DNA of 64,000 nucleotides from Acidobacteriota bacterium (GTDB taxonomy: Bacteria > Acidobacteriota > Terriglobia > Terriglobales > Acidobacteriaceae), in NCBI GenBank assembly GCA_031296105.1, contig JARLGJ010000020.1, positions 124,001 to 188,000 on the forward strand, read 5' to 3'. A model generated the notes under the pieces. That model was not told the origin of the DNA, searched no databases, and saw only the letters and a list, made by a program, of their open reading frames with translations. Made by a program: the position numbers and the translations under genes. Positions 8,463 through 17,282 of this stretch are shown one piece after another; positions within the stretch are counted from its first letter, which is position 1; every line of letters begins with the position of its first letter.

Positions 8463-9566
8463 TTACCGCGCACCCACGCCAATCAGCACGGCAATTGGTG
8501 TTTGCAGAAGGATCTTGATATCCAGCCACAGCGACCAGGTGCGCGCGTATTCCAGGTCGAGGCGCACCATGTCGTCAAAGCAGGTCTTGCTGCGGCCGTA
8601 CACCTGCCACAAGCCCGTGATGCCGGGCTTTACTTCCGTCAACCGTCGCTGGTGCCACAGATCGTAGCAATCCACTTCATAAGGGATGGGCGGGCGCGGC
8701 CCGACCAGGGACATATCGCCGACCAGCACGTTCCAGAGCTGCGGCAATTCGTCCAGGCTGGTGCGGCGGATGAAGTCGCCAACGCGGGTGACCCGGGGAT
8801 CGTTCACCAGCTTGTACACCGCCTGGCCCGAAGCATCGATTTTCTTGCCCGCGGTTCCGGCGATGAACTGCTTGACGTAGCTCTCGTGCACGCTCTGGTC
8901 GCTGGCCACGCGCATGGAGCGGAACTTGAGAAACGTGAAGTGCTTTCCCTGCGCCCCAACGCGTGTTTGCCGGAAGAGCATCGGCCCCGGCGAACTGAGT
9001 TTAACGGCCAAGGCCACGGCCAGCAAAAACGGTGAAAAAATCAGCAGGAGCGCAGCTGATCCCAGAATGTCGATGGCGCGCTTGATGCCCAGCAGGCCGT
9101 TGCCCGGCATTGCCCGCAGGTTCTGCTTCATACGGCCTTGAGTGCCGTCCGCGTCGTTCTCTTCTTTCAAGTCGCGCGGCATGGCAAAGCTGGAGATCAC
9201 CAGCCTTCCTCTCTCCACCTGTTGTTCGAGAGCGACGTGCAGCTTGTCTTCCAGGGTGCGCTGCGCCTCGGCCGTGGACGCCTTACCGAGCTCGGTGAAG
9301 AGAATACCAAGCGTGTAATTCTCTTCATACCAGCCCCAGGAGTCCGTCTCACGGATGATGGGCGCCAGCGAAACAGTAAGGTACGGCACCAGGTCCTCAA
9401 TTCGATCAGTGCCTTCCACCAAGGCCAGCACAAAGCGCTGCCCGGAACGCTCGGCGCGGCGGCATTCCTGGGCGATGCGCGAAAGAAAGTCGCGCTCGGG
9501 TTCAATGGCTTTATCGCGCAAATGGGCCGTGGCGGCCGTTCGACTCGGAATTGGAATCACTTCCAT
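8463..9566 (-). CDS. Undecaprenyl-phosphate phosphoglycosyl transferase (WcaJ/ExoY-type sugar transferase)
   Basis: About 367 residues. The first ~120 residues form an unrecognised soluble region ([20 protein letters not shown]). A membrane segment ([20 protein letters not shown]) then starts the polyisoprenyl-phosphate transferase core. The core has the motifs [35 protein letters not shown] and MSLVGPRPP, with the E/D-containing catalytic region of PglC-type enzymes. This enzyme primes repeat-unit assembly by loading the first sugar-phosphate on undecaprenyl phosphate. The start at 9566 is chosen because GAGGTGAGGTGGAG lies just upstream; ATG at 9590 and one at 9713 are in frame but lack such a site. 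It is convergent with the main operon. Confidence 0.9.
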   Translation of the reverse strand: MEVIPIPSRTAATAHLRDKAIEPERDFLSRIAQECRRAERSGQRFVLALVEGTDRIEDLVPYLTVSLAPIIRETDSWGWYEENYTLGILFTELGKASTAEAQRTLEDKLHVALEQQVERGRLVISSFAMPRDLKEENDADGTQGRMKQNLRAMPGNGLLGIKRAIDILGSAALLLIFSPFLLAVALAVKLSSPGPMLFRQTRVGAQGKHFTFLKFRSMRVASDQSVHESYVKQFIAGTAGKKIDASGQAVYKLVNDPRVTRVGDFIRRTSLDELPQLWNVLVGDMSLVGPRPPIPYEVDCYDLWHQRRLTEVKPGITGLWQVYGRSKTCFDDMVRLDLEYARTWSLWLDIKILLQTPIAVLIGVGAR

Positions 9567-9940
9567 CTCCACCTCACCTCTAATGTCCATACTGCTTGCG
9601 GCTTGAGTAGTGCAATTACGCTTCCAACAATCCAGTCCCGCTACACGCCTTGTTCCTTGAACGTTGCCCAGCGGGAAGCATCCTGAACCCGGGAATTGGG
9701 CGATTTGTTTCACAGTTTCCCCATGGGGACAGGAAAAGAGGCGAAAACTTTCTCCACACTGAAAACTGTTTCCCTCTCAGGACGTCTTTGCGGGAGCTAT
9801 TTGGCACCAGCAGAAAGATCGGCAATCAGTTCGCACTCCGTCAGCGATTGGCTTGCGCAAAAGATTGCAGTGCATTGCGGAAGTCGCTTGCTTAGTTTCC
9901 GCCATCCCACGCCGCGGACGATATTCCGCGACAGCTTGCT
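9567..9940. other. Non-coding gap between phosphoglycosyl transferase and sigma-54 activator
   Basis: About 374 bases with no supported gene. It holds the upstream region of the transferase gene and the downstream region of the activator gene, both on the - strand. The only structure seen is a 6-bp inverted repeat (CGCGGA / TCCGCG, 9913-9930) just beyond the activator stop. I checked for sigma-54 -24/-12 elements (GG-N10-GC) and found no convincing match. Confidence 0.6.
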
Positions 9941-11035
9941 CTAGGCATCCGGAACCTCTTCCTCGGGCACGGCTATCGCCTGCTTGGGACTGATATTGCG
10001 CAGGCGCGGAATGCCGCTGTCGCGAATCTTGTACATCAGTGCGCGATAGCTTATTTTCAGGGCTTTGGCGGCCATGGTGCGGTTCCCGTGATGCTCCAGC
10101 AGAACCCGGCTGATGACCTTGTATTCCAGCTCGCGCACGGCGCGGCGTGTGATCTGCTTCAGGGAGATATCCCCTTCCAACGAGATCTCGGGAACGTAGG
10201 TCAGCGTGTCGTGGTGCTTGATGTCGGCCAGCGACGCATCTTCCTGCCCGAAGATCACGTAGCGGCGAATCACGTTCTCCAGCTCGCGAATGTTGCCGTG
10301 CCACTGGCAATCCATCAGTTTCTTGACGCCTTGCGGAGAGAAGCTCGGGGTGCGGCGGCTGAAGGCAGCGTTATAGTGCTGCACAAAATATTCCGCCAGA
10401 TGCGGAATGTCCTCGCGGCGCTCGGCCAGGCTGGGCAGCGTGATGGAGATGCCGTCCAGGCGGTAATAGAGGTCCTGGCGGAAGGCGCCGGTGCCCATAT
10501 CCTCTTCCAAATAATGATTGGTGGCGCTGATGACGCGAACCTCGGCGCTCTCTTCATGCTCGCCGCCTATGCGGGAGAACTTTCCATCCTGCAATACTTG
10601 CAGCAACTTAGCCTGTAAGTTGGCTTCCAGGTCGCCGATTTCATCCAGGAAAAGCGTGCCTTTATCGGCCGAGGCAAAGCGTCCGGATTTGCGGTTGTAC
10701 GCGCCGGTAAACGATCCCTTCTCGTGGCCGAAAAGCTCGGATTCCATCAACGTGCCAGGGATGGCCGGACAGTTGACTTTGACGAACGGGCCATTGCCCC
10801 ACGGGGAATTCCGGTGGATCAGTTTGGCGACGATCTCCTTGCCGGTGCCGCTGGCGCCGCGAATGAGAACGGGAATATTGGTGGCTGCGGCCTGCGCCAG
10901 CTTTGCGCGTACAGTCTGCATCGCGGGCGTGGATCCGAAGATGACGTCCAAGGGGGGCATGTCCGGTCCGGACTGAATGGTGGAATCGGGTTCGCGTGTC
11001 AATGTGGGCATAGCTTGAGGTCCCAAGTCACCCAT
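9941..11035 (-). CDS. Sigma-54-dependent transcriptional activator lacking a receiver domain
   Basis: A 364-residue enhancer-binding protein made of only an AAA+ domain and a Fis-type helix-turn-helix. Walker A is GASGTGKE near residue 60. The sigma-54 contact loop reads GSFTGA instead of the common GAFTGA, and Walker B is GTLFLDEIGD. The C-terminal DNA-binding segment is GNRTMAAKALKISYRALMYK. The ~30 residues before the AAA+ domain are too short for a sensor or receiver, so activity is probably not controlled by phosphotransfer. It lies between the exopolysaccharide operon and the choice-of-anchor D genes. The start could also be ATG at 11011. Targets are not known; surface polysaccharide or adhesin genes are the natural guess. 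Confidence 0.9.
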   Translation of the reverse strand: MGDLGPQAMPTLTREPDSTIQSGPDMPPLDVIFGSTPAMQTVRAKLAQAAATNIPVLIRGASGTGKEIVAKLIHRNSPWGNGPFVKVNCPAIPGTLMESELFGHEKGSFTGAYNRKSGRFASADKGTLFLDEIGDLEANLQAKLLQVLQDGKFSRIGGEHEESAEVRVISATNHYLEEDMGTGAFRQDLYYRLDGISITLPSLAERREDIPHLAEYFVQHYNAAFSRRTPSFSPQGVKKLMDCQWHGNIRELENVIRRYVIFGQEDASLADIKHHDTLTYVPEISLEGDISLKQITRRAVRELEYKVISRVLLEHHGNRTMAAKALKISYRALMYKIRDSGIPRLRNISPKQAIAVPEEEVPDA

Positions 11036-11085
11036 CGATGTGCACGTTTTTCGCCAATTGAGCCATTTAGGAACAAATCCAGGTG

Positions 11086-11116
11086 GAAAAGAAAATCCCC
11101 GGCCACAGCCGGGGAT
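11086..11116 (-). terminator. Intrinsic terminator of the first choice-of-anchor D gene
   Basis: Perfect 9-bp stem ATCCCCGGC / GCCGGGGAT with a 4-base loop. Reading the - strand, it is followed by TTTCTTTTCC. It lies 22 bases past the stop codon at 11138. Confidence 0.9.
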
Positions 11117-11137
11117 AAAAGGCTACTACCAAGAGGG

Positions 11138-12739
11138 TTAGGGGACTACGGCTTCCGTCTCGTTGGAGAAGCCGCTTTCGGCTGCACTGCTATTCACGGC
11201 CGTAACCACGTAATAGTAGTTCGTCGCCGATTGCACGGTTACATCCGCGTAATAGGTGTAGGGCGTGGTGGAGGCCGAGACCTTCGTGTAAGGGCCTCCG
11301 GAGACCGTGGAGCGATAGACGTTGTAGCCGGCTACGGTACTGGTGGAGGCCGTCCAGGTCAAATCAACCTCGTCGGGGCCGACTCCCGTGCCGGAGAGCG
11401 AAGCCGTCTGCGGACTGCTGCTGGCGTTATCGGCCACGGAGAGCGTGCCGGTCAGGGATCCGGTTGCAGTGGGAGTAAACGTCACCGCGATGGTGCAGGT
11501 CGAGCCGGTGGCGAGCGTAGTTCCGCAAGTGTTCGTCTGCGCGAAGTTGCCGGTCACCGAGATGCTGCTGATTGTAAGGGAAGCCGTGCCGCTGCTGGAA
11601 AGCGTGATGTCCTGCGCCTGGCTGGTGATGTTCTCCACGATGGTGCCGAACGCAGCCGAGGTTGGCGAGAGCGATGCCGCAGCCGCTCCCACGCCGGTTC
11701 CAGTGACGGCGATTTGCAGCGCAGTTGTAGGGCTATCGTTGGTTAGCGTGACCGAGCCGCTGACGCTTCCCGCCGCGGTTGGCGCAAAGGTTATGGTAAA
11801 TGTTGTTGCGCCCGCCGCGGCTACGGTCAAGGGCGTGGTGAGTCCGCTGACGGTGATGCCGCTGCCGCTGATGCTGACCGCGCTGATGTTTGCCCCGGTG
11901 CCGCCGCTGTTGCTGAGCGTAATCGTCTTGGAACTCGTCTGATTCACGTTGACGCTGCCGAAGGCCACGCTGGAGGGACTGGCAGAGAGACTGGCCGCGG
12001 TGACTCCGGTGCCGGAGAGTGCGACGGTTTGCGGGCTGTTCGACGCGTTGTCGGCAATGGAGAGCGTGCCCGTGCGGCTGCCGGTGGTGGTGGGCGTAAA
12101 GGTCACCGAGATGGTGCAGGTGGCGGCGGCGGCGACGCTCGATCCGCAGGTGTTGGTCTGCGCAAAGTTACCGCTGATGGTGATGCCGCTGATGGTGAGC
12201 GTCGCGGAACCGTTGTTGGTGAGGGTCACCGACATGGCCGCGCTGGTGGTGCTGACTGTCTGGCTGGAGAACGAAAGCGCTGTTGCCGAAAGCGATGCCG
12301 ACGGCGAAGTTGTTGTCGTGCCGGTTCCGCTGAGCGCGACGGTTTGCGGACTGCTCGTGGCATTGTCCGTTACGGTGAGTGTACCAGTGAGGCTCCCGGT
12401 TGAGGTGGGCGTAAAGGTCACCGAGATGGTGCAGCTTGCGCTGGCAGCTATGCTTGATCCGCAGGTGTTGGTCTGTGCGAAGTTGCCGCTGACGGCGATG
12501 CTGCCGATGGTGAGTGTCGCGGTCCCGGTGTTGGCCAAGGTTACCGTCATGGCGGCGCTGGTGGTGTTCACCGTCTGGCTGGAAAAAGCCAGCGATGTAA
12601 CGGAAAGCGTTGCTCCCGGTTCAGTGGAAGTTGTCGAGGACGATTGCCCTCCTCCACCGCAGGAAGCAAATGGCAGGCATAGTGATGCGAGCAGCAGAAG
12701 AAGAGGAATGCCCAGCCGTCGTGAAGAATGCGCGGTCAC
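11138..12739 (-). CDS. Choice-of-anchor D repeat protein with C-terminal fibronectin-like domain; predicted lipoprotein
   Basis: About 533 residues from a GTG start. The start was chosen because GGAG lies 8 bases upstream and the peptide then begins with Arg-Arg, a Leu-rich core and a lipobox-like FASC (Cys about residue 27) followed by Gly-Gly-Gly-Gly. Four immunoglobulin-like choice-of-anchor D (HYDIN/ASPM-type) repeats of ~100 residues follow. They repeat phrases such as GNFAQTNTCGSSIAASASC, ISVTFTPT and SSPQTVALSGTG. A final fibronectin III-like domain reads WTASTSTVAGYNVYRSTVSG. Each anchor-D repeat carries a Cys pair that may form a disulfide. It is probably a surface-exposed, adhesin-like or matrix protein. 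A paralogue is encoded just upstream on the same strand. Phe at -3 makes the lipobox atypical. Confidence 0.85.
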   Translation of the reverse strand: MTAHSSRRLGIPLLLLLASLCLPFASCGGGGQSSSTTSTEPGATLSVTSLAFSSQTVNTTSAAMTVTLANTGTATLTIGSIAVSGNFAQTNTCGSSIAASASCTISVTFTPTSTGSLTGTLTVTDNATSSPQTVALSGTGTTTTSPSASLSATALSFSSQTVSTTSAAMSVTLTNNGSATLTISGITISGNFAQTNTCGSSVAAAATCTISVTFTPTTTGSRTGTLSIADNASNSPQTVALSGTGVTAASLSASPSSVAFGSVNVNQTSSKTITLSNSGGTGANISAVSISGSGITVSGLTTPLTVAAAGATTFTITFAPTAAGSVSGSVTLTNDSPTTALQIAVTGTGVGAAAASLSPTSAAFGTIVENITSQAQDITLSSSGTASLTISSISVTGNFAQTNTCGTTLATGSTCTIAVTFTPTATGSLTGTLSVADNASSSPQTASLSGTGVGPDEVDLTWTASTSTVAGYNVYRSTVSGGPYTKVSASTTPYTYYADVTVQSATNYYYVVTAVNSSAAESGFSNETEAVVP

Positions 12740-13144
12740 CAAAGAGACTCCATTCTGCCGTTGGCGAAACTGCGTACACGAAGGGACCCTTTGCGGAACA
12801 TCAGTATAAGGGTAATAACTGGGTTGGACAGGTTCTTTTGTAATGTGAATAAGTTTGCACAATTACAATTCCGCCTGACGCAAGCCTGGCGGTCAAGAAC
12901 GTGTCACCCTTTTACTTTGCCCCGCCTCGTGACGGCAGTGCTTGCAACCAGCAAAATACAAGGAAATTCGGACGAATTGGCGCGTTCTTGAACCGTCTCC
13001 ACCGCCGGCGTGGCGATGGAGACGGAATTTCACTACGAAGACTATACACGGTTGTTAGGGTCGGGTTCTCATGAAATCCGCACATTGTCCTTACGGAGAT
13101 TCATGGGCCATTACCGTGGCGGCGTGCGATGTTGCCGCGCGAAG
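12740..13144. other. Non-coding gap between the two choice-of-anchor D genes
   Basis: 405 bases without a supported gene. It contains the hairpin at 12993-13025 and, nearer the downstream gene, an A/T-richer part (12800-12870) that probably holds its promoter. On the - strand TTATACT near 12810 is -10-like, but no good -35 box is spaced for it. Confidence 0.55.
12993..13025 (-). terminator. Terminator-like hairpin after the second choice-of-anchor D gene
   Basis: Inverted repeat CCGTCTCCA-C-CGCC / GGCG-A-TGGAGACGG: 13 pairs with a single internal mismatch and a 5-base loop. It lies 120 bases past the stop at 13145. No clear U-run follows on either strand, so termination is only plausible. 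Confidence 0.5.
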
Positions 13145-14737
13145 TTATGGAACCACCGCCGTTGTTTGATTTGAGTAAGAACTCTCCAAGGAATCCGTGC
13201 CAATCGCGGTGACTACATAATAGTAAGTTGTGCCGGACTGCACGGTTGCATCGATATAGGTGGTTGCCGACACCGGCGTGGACGTTAATTTTGTATAAGG
13301 TCCGCCGGTGACCGTACCGCGATATGTGTTGTATCCACTCACCACGCTCACCGAAGCGTCCCAGGTTACTTGCACCTCGGCGGTTGCCGTGCCGGTTCCG
13401 GTCAGGGCAGCGGACTGCGGACTGCCACTGGCATTGTCCGTCACTGTAAGGGTTCCAGTGAGCGTGCCGGAAGAGATGGGTGTGAAGGTCACCGCGATGT
13501 TGCAGCTCGCGCCCGCGGCCAGGCTTGCTCCGCAGGTGTTGGATTGTGCAAAGTCGCCGCTGGCGGTGATGCTGCTGATAGTCAACGTACCGCTGCCGCT
13601 ATTGGTGAGCGTCACCGATTGTGCCGCGCTGGTGGTGTTCAAAGACAGACTGCTGAAGGTGAGCGAGCTTGGCGACAGGCTCGCCGCCGCCGTGGCCACG
13701 CCCGTTCCCGTCACGGGGATCTGAAACGAAGTTGTAGCGCTGTTGTTGGTAAGCGTTACCGTGCCGGATATGCTGCCCGCCGCCGATGGTGCAAGGCTGA
13801 CGGTGAATGCAGCGCTGGCGGAGGCGGCCAGGGTCAACGGCGTAGTTAGCCCGGAGACGCCAACCCCCGCGCCACTCACGCTGACCGCGCTGATGGTCAC
13901 GCTGGAGCCTCCGGTGTTGCTGAGCGTCACGCTCTTTGAACTGGTTTGGCCGACGTTGACACTGCCAAAAGCCACGCTCGAAGGACTGGCGGAGAGTTTG
14001 GCCGCGGTCACTGCCGCGCCTGATAATGTCACGCTCTGCGGACTGCCCGTTGCGCTGTCGGCCACCGAGAGAGTTCCGCTGTAAGAGCCCGCCGCTGTGG
14101 GTTTGAAGGTGACGGAGATCGCGCAACTGCCGCCCGCCGCAAGGCTAGTCCCACAGGTGTTGGTCTGGGTGAAGCTTCCGGTAATGGTGATGCCGGTGAT
14201 GGTAAGCGCCGCGCTGCCGCTGTTGGACAAGTTGACGCCCATGGCCGCGCTTGTGGTGTTTGCCAACTGGCTGGCAAAGGAGAGCGAGGTGGCCGAGAGT
14301 TTGGCCGTAGCCACTGAAGCCGTGCTGGCGACTCCGTTGCCCGATAACGCTACCGCCTGCGGACTGCCCGTCGCGCTGTCGGCCACCAGGAGACTTCCTT
14401 TGAGTGAGCCAGCCTTTGTGGGTGCGAAGGTGACGGAGATGGTGCAACTGGCGCTGGCCGCCAGGGTGGATGGGCAGTTGTTGGTTTGCCCAAAGTTGGC
14501 GGGCGCGGTGATGCTGGATATTGTCAGGCTCTTGGTGGAACTGTTGAGCAAGGTCACTTTCTTGGCCGTGCTCGTGGTATTCACGTTCTGGGCGGAGAAC
14601 GATAAAGACGAGGGCGACAGGGAAATGCTTTGTTTCACGGTTTGCAACCTGGTTGGCGTAGCTACGCGCAGTATGAGCTGCGCGTGCAGCGACGCCGTTA
14701 CAACCAGGAGCAGGAGACAAACGGTCAGCTTTCTCAT
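13145..14737 (-). CDS. Secreted choice-of-anchor D repeat protein with C-terminal fibronectin-like domain
   Basis: About 530 residues. An ordinary signal peptide (MRKLTVCLLLLVVTASLHAQ, cleavage after AHA-like LHA) replaces the lipobox of its neighbour. Four choice-of-anchor D repeats follow, with phrases such as SPSSLSFSAQNVNTTSTAKK, CPSTLAASASCTISVTF and GSPQAVALSGNG. A fibronectin-like end reads WDASVSVVSGYNTYRGTVTG and PYTKLT. The ATG at 14737 is preferred because AGAGGAG sits 9 bases upstream. It shares architecture and much sequence with the gene ending at 11138, so the two arose by duplication and then diverged in anchoring (free secreted versus lipid-linked). Function is inferred as cell-surface or matrix structure. 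Confidence 0.85.
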   Translation of the reverse strand: MRKLTVCLLLLVVTASLHAQLILRVATPTRLQTVKQSISLSPSSLSFSAQNVNTTSTAKKVTLLNSSTKSLTISSITAPANFGQTNNCPSTLAASASCTISVTFAPTKAGSLKGSLLVADSATGSPQAVALSGNGVASTASVATAKLSATSLSFASQLANTTSAAMGVNLSNSGSAALTITGITITGSFTQTNTCGTSLAAGGSCAISVTFKPTAAGSYSGTLSVADSATGSPQSVTLSGAAVTAAKLSASPSSVAFGSVNVGQTSSKSVTLSNTGGSSVTISAVSVSGAGVGVSGLTTPLTLAASASAAFTVSLAPSAAGSISGTVTLTNNSATTSFQIPVTGTGVATAAASLSPSSLTFSSLSLNTTSAAQSVTLTNSGSGTLTISSITASGDFAQSNTCGASLAAGASCNIAVTFTPISSGTLTGTLTVTDNASGSPQSAALTGTGTATAEVQVTWDASVSVVSGYNTYRGTVTGGPYTKLTSTPVSATTYIDATVQSGTTYYYVVTAIGTDSLESSYSNQTTAVVP

Positions 14738-15645
14738 GGACATCAACTCCTCTGACTTCCGCAGCTTGCGGCAAATTTCCCGTCACGGAGCCCAGACAGC
14801 TTTCTCCTGACGGCGCCGCCGGCAGAAAGCAATGCGCTGCCTGCGGAGTGCGGCCGATCAGTTAGGCTCTCGCGATTTCGAGCTCAACACCGTGCAGAGG
14901 GAGCCTCGGTCAGGGTGAGTCTGGGGAGCTCATTACGATCTTGGTGCGACCGTAACATTGAACGGATCAAATGCCAGCCGTCCTTCAACCGCTGCCGCAG
15001 TCGAAGGTGCTCGCCCTTGCGGTCCCATGGGCATGTACATCTTGAAAGTGTTACGGCGGTTGCTGCCCTATGGCCGAATAGCTCTCCGCCGGGCGGCCAT
15101 GGGTAATTAGCGCGACGGCATAGGCAAGCATTTTCACATTGCCCCGTGGGCGGCAATTTTCCCAACTTCAGCGTGCCGTGTGATGGTGCATGAATCCCAC
15201 GCTGGTTCCGGTCGTTGTAAGAGGTTTTGCGTGCGGGCCGACTTGGGAAGTCAGTCGAGGTGCACGTCAGGAAAACGCCTGAGACGGCTCGGCCCGCGAG
15301 TGTTCATGAGGCAGCTTCCCCTTATAAATCAATAGAATAGCTTCATTCTGAGTTACGTGGCAAAAGGACGGAGCAGGGCATTTGCCTGGGGCGAAGGCGT
15401 GCCGGATGGCGAGATGTTGATTTTCTTGCAAGGAAAGGATGGGTCGATTCGCCGGGGCGCTAACGGACAACGAAGTGACATTTACGGCTGTCCGCTGACG
15501 TTTTGCATACCGCTCGTACTTCTGGCTAGCAGATTGCTTTATCCGATTACGAGTCCTGAACGTTATTGGGTTGCTGCTCTGGGCCAGTGGGCAGCATGCC
15601 ATGGAAAACTTGCCGTTCGACGCCAGACTCCTGCCAGGAGGAAGT
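14738..15645. other. Long non-coding divergent region (about 0.9 kb)
   Basis: 908 bases between a - strand secreted-protein gene and a + strand sugar-biosynthesis operon. Short open frames here lack ribosome-binding sites and family resemblance. Small inverted repeats are visible: ATTGCC / GGCAAT at 15138-15157, and GACTT-GGG-AAGTC at 15239-15251. An A/T-rich patch (TTATAAATCAATAGAATAG, 15322-15340) could hold a promoter. I looked for a cyclic-di-GMP riboswitch core and for sigma-54 promoters and found neither convincingly. Confidence 0.5.
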
Positions 15646-16788
15646 ATGGAAAAGCCCGAAGTTGCCGTTGCACCTGTTTCTGTCATTCACGATTCCGGAG
15701 CGCTTGTGGGATCGCCACTGGTCGCGCCTTCTGGATCGATGCTGTACCAGGCACCCTACGGCCTTCGCCCTCGCATGGGGAAGAAAGCGCTTTCGGTTGG
15801 CGTGATTGGGTATGGATATTGGGGGCCGAACATTGTCCGCAACTTCCACCAGCAGGAGAATTCGTCCGTCTCGGTGGTTTGCGACCAGCGGCCGGAGGCG
15901 CTGGCCAAGGTGGCCCGGGCGTATCCGGACATGGAAGTCACGACCGACATTCAATCGGTATTGAAATCGCCTTCCATTGACGTGGTCGCCGTGGTGACTC
16001 CGGTGTGGACACACTTCGAACTGGCCAAGGCCGCGCTGGAGAATGGCAAGCACGTCTTTGTGGAGAAGCCGTTTACCTCCACCTCGGCGCAGGCCGAAGA
16101 ACTCATTGAACTGGCCGAGCGCAAGAACCTCAAGATTATGGTGGACCACACCTTCCTGTTCACCGGAGCAGTGCGCAAGATCAAGCAGTTGATCGATGCT
16201 GGCGAACTTGGCGCGCTCTACTACTACGACACGACACGCGTGAATCTCGGCCTGTTTCAGCACGACGTTAACGTGATCTGGGATCTGGCTCCGCACGATC
16301 TCTCCATCATGGACTACCTGCTGCCGAATCGTCCGGAAGGCGTGGCGGCCACCGGGCAGCGCCATGTGAATGGCGTGGAAGACATCGCCTTCATGACGCT
16401 GTACTACCCGGACAAGCTGATTGCGCATGTCAACGTCAACTGGCTTTCTCCGGTGAAGGTGCGTACCACGCTGGTGGGCGGCACTAAAAAGATGCTGATG
16501 TGGAACGACCTGGAGAACGACGAGAAGATCAAGGTGTACGACCGCGGCGTGAACATCAACACCCGCGAGGGTGTGTACGACCTTCTGGTGAGCTATCGCT
16601 CCGGCGACATGTGGGCGCCGCAGGTGGAGAGCACCGAGGCCCTGAAGCTCGAACTCAGTTACTTCAATGAATGCATCATGCAGCAGAAAGTGCCGATCAA
16701 CGACGGCCAGGCTGGACTGCGCATTGTGAGGATGTTGCAGGCGGCCGATGAGTCGCTGCGCGGCCGCGGAGCCATGGTGCGCATATGA
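15646..16788 (+). CDS. Gfo/Idh/MocA-family NAD(P)-dependent sugar dehydrogenase (WlbA-like)
   Basis: 380 residues from ATG 15646, which has CAGGAGGAAGT directly upstream. After ~45 unconserved residues comes the Rossmann motif VGVIGYGYWG (about 51-60), and the family's EKP motif is at about residues 140-142 (HVFVEKPF). The second domain contains WDLAPHDLSIMDYLL, carrying the conserved Asp and His of the active site. Members oxidise or reduce nucleotide sugars. The next two genes encode a hexapeptide acetyltransferase and a DegT aminotransferase. That trio matches the WlbA-WlbB-WlbE logic for making 3-acetamido sugars such as UDP-diacetamido-glucuronic acid. It overlaps the next gene by 4 bases. 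The N-terminal extension is unusual and unexplained. Confidence 0.88.
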   Translation: MEKPEVAVAPVSVIHDSGALVGSPLVAPSGSMLYQAPYGLRPRMGKKALSVGVIGYGYWGPNIVRNFHQQENSSVSVVCDQRPEALAKVARAYPDMEVTTDIQSVLKSPSIDVVAVVTPVWTHFELAKAALENGKHVFVEKPFTSTSAQAEELIELAERKNLKIMVDHTFLFTGAVRKIKQLIDAGELGALYYYDTTRVNLGLFQHDVNVIWDLAPHDLSIMDYLLPNRPEGVAATGQRHVNGVEDIAFMTLYYPDKLIAHVNVNWLSPVKVRTTLVGGTKKMLMWNDLENDEKIKVYDRGVNINTREGVYDLLVSYRSGDMWAPQVESTEALKLELSYFNECIMQQKVPINDGQAGLRIVRMLQAADESLRGRGAMVRI

Positions 16789-17282
16789 GCGAATTCTGCT
16801 GCATTGCGCCGGACGTGCGGTTGGGCAAGGACGTGCGTCTGTCGAAGTTCATCAACCTGTACGGCTGCGAGATCGGCGACGGGACAAAGATCGGCGCGTT
16901 TGTGGAAGTGCAGAAGAAGGCGTCGATCGGTGCGAACTGCAAGATCTCCAGTCACACGTTCATCTGCGAAGGCGTGGTCATCGAGGATGGCGTGTTTGTT
17001 GGGCACGGCGTCACGTTCGTGAATGACAATTTTCCGCGTGCAGTCAACGAGGATGGTAGTTTGCAGACCGAGGCCGACTGGAAGGTGGAGCGCACGCTGG
17101 TAAAAAAGGGCGCGTCGATCGGCTCGGGCGCCACGATTCTTTCCAGCGTGACGATTGGCGAAGGCGCCATGGTTGGGGCTGGCTGTGTGGTGACGCGCGA
17201 CGTTCCGAAGGGCGCGGTGGTAGCCGGCAATCCGGCAAAAATTCTGCGTTACATCGAGGTCAAGGTTCCCGCACATGAATAA
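16785..17282 (+). CDS. Hexapeptide-repeat N-acetyltransferase (WlbB/FdtC-like)
   Basis: 165 residues built almost wholly of left-handed beta-helix hexapeptide repeats: IAPDVRLGKDVRLSKFINL, then IGDGTKIG, IGANCKIS, IGSGATI and VTIGEGAMVGAGCVV. It ends with VVAGNPAKILRY, the typical final coil of sugar O/N-acetyltransferases. A His-containing loop (FVGHGVTFVNDNFPRA) is where the family's acceptor binding lies. It likely acetylates the amino group introduced by the downstream aminotransferase, using acetyl-CoA. ATGA overlap with the upstream gene and an 8-base overlap with the downstream gene indicate tight coupling. Confidence 0.9.
   Translation: MSEFCCIAPDVRLGKDVRLSKFINLYGCEIGDGTKIGAFVEVQKKASIGANCKISSHTFICEGVVIEDGVFVGHGVTFVNDNFPRAVNEDGSLQTEADWKVERTLVKKGASIGSGATILSSVTIGEGAMVGAGCVVTRDVPKGAVVAGNPAKILRYIEVKVPAHE

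Noticed and set aside
9567-9940. Sigma-54 promoter near TTGGCACC (about 9799)
   Set aside because: The GG is not followed by GC at the required 10-base spacing.
11949-12809. Long + strand open frame (about 286 codons) inside the first choice-of-anchor D gene
   Set aside because: It is the antisense shadow of a low-complexity Ser/Thr/Ala/Gly-rich repeat gene, where stop codons are rare in the other frames. The - strand frame has a signal peptide, domain repeats and a terminator.
11138-14737. Possible CRISPR-like or tandem repeat array
   Set aside because: The repeats are ~300 bases, in frame and encode Ig-like domains; no short direct repeats with unique spacers are present.
14097-14810. + strand open frame of about 237 codons antisense to the second choice-of-anchor D gene
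   Set aside because: Same cause: repeat composition suppresses stops. No ribosome-binding site or family resemblance.
15425-15470. tRNA-like GGTCGATTCGCC segment
   Set aside because: It resembles a T-loop but no acceptor, D or anticodon stems can be drawn around it.
15361-15645. Upstream extension of the Gfo/Idh/MocA gene to ATG 15571
   Set aside because: ATG 15646 has a much better ribosome-binding site and the extra residues are unconserved.
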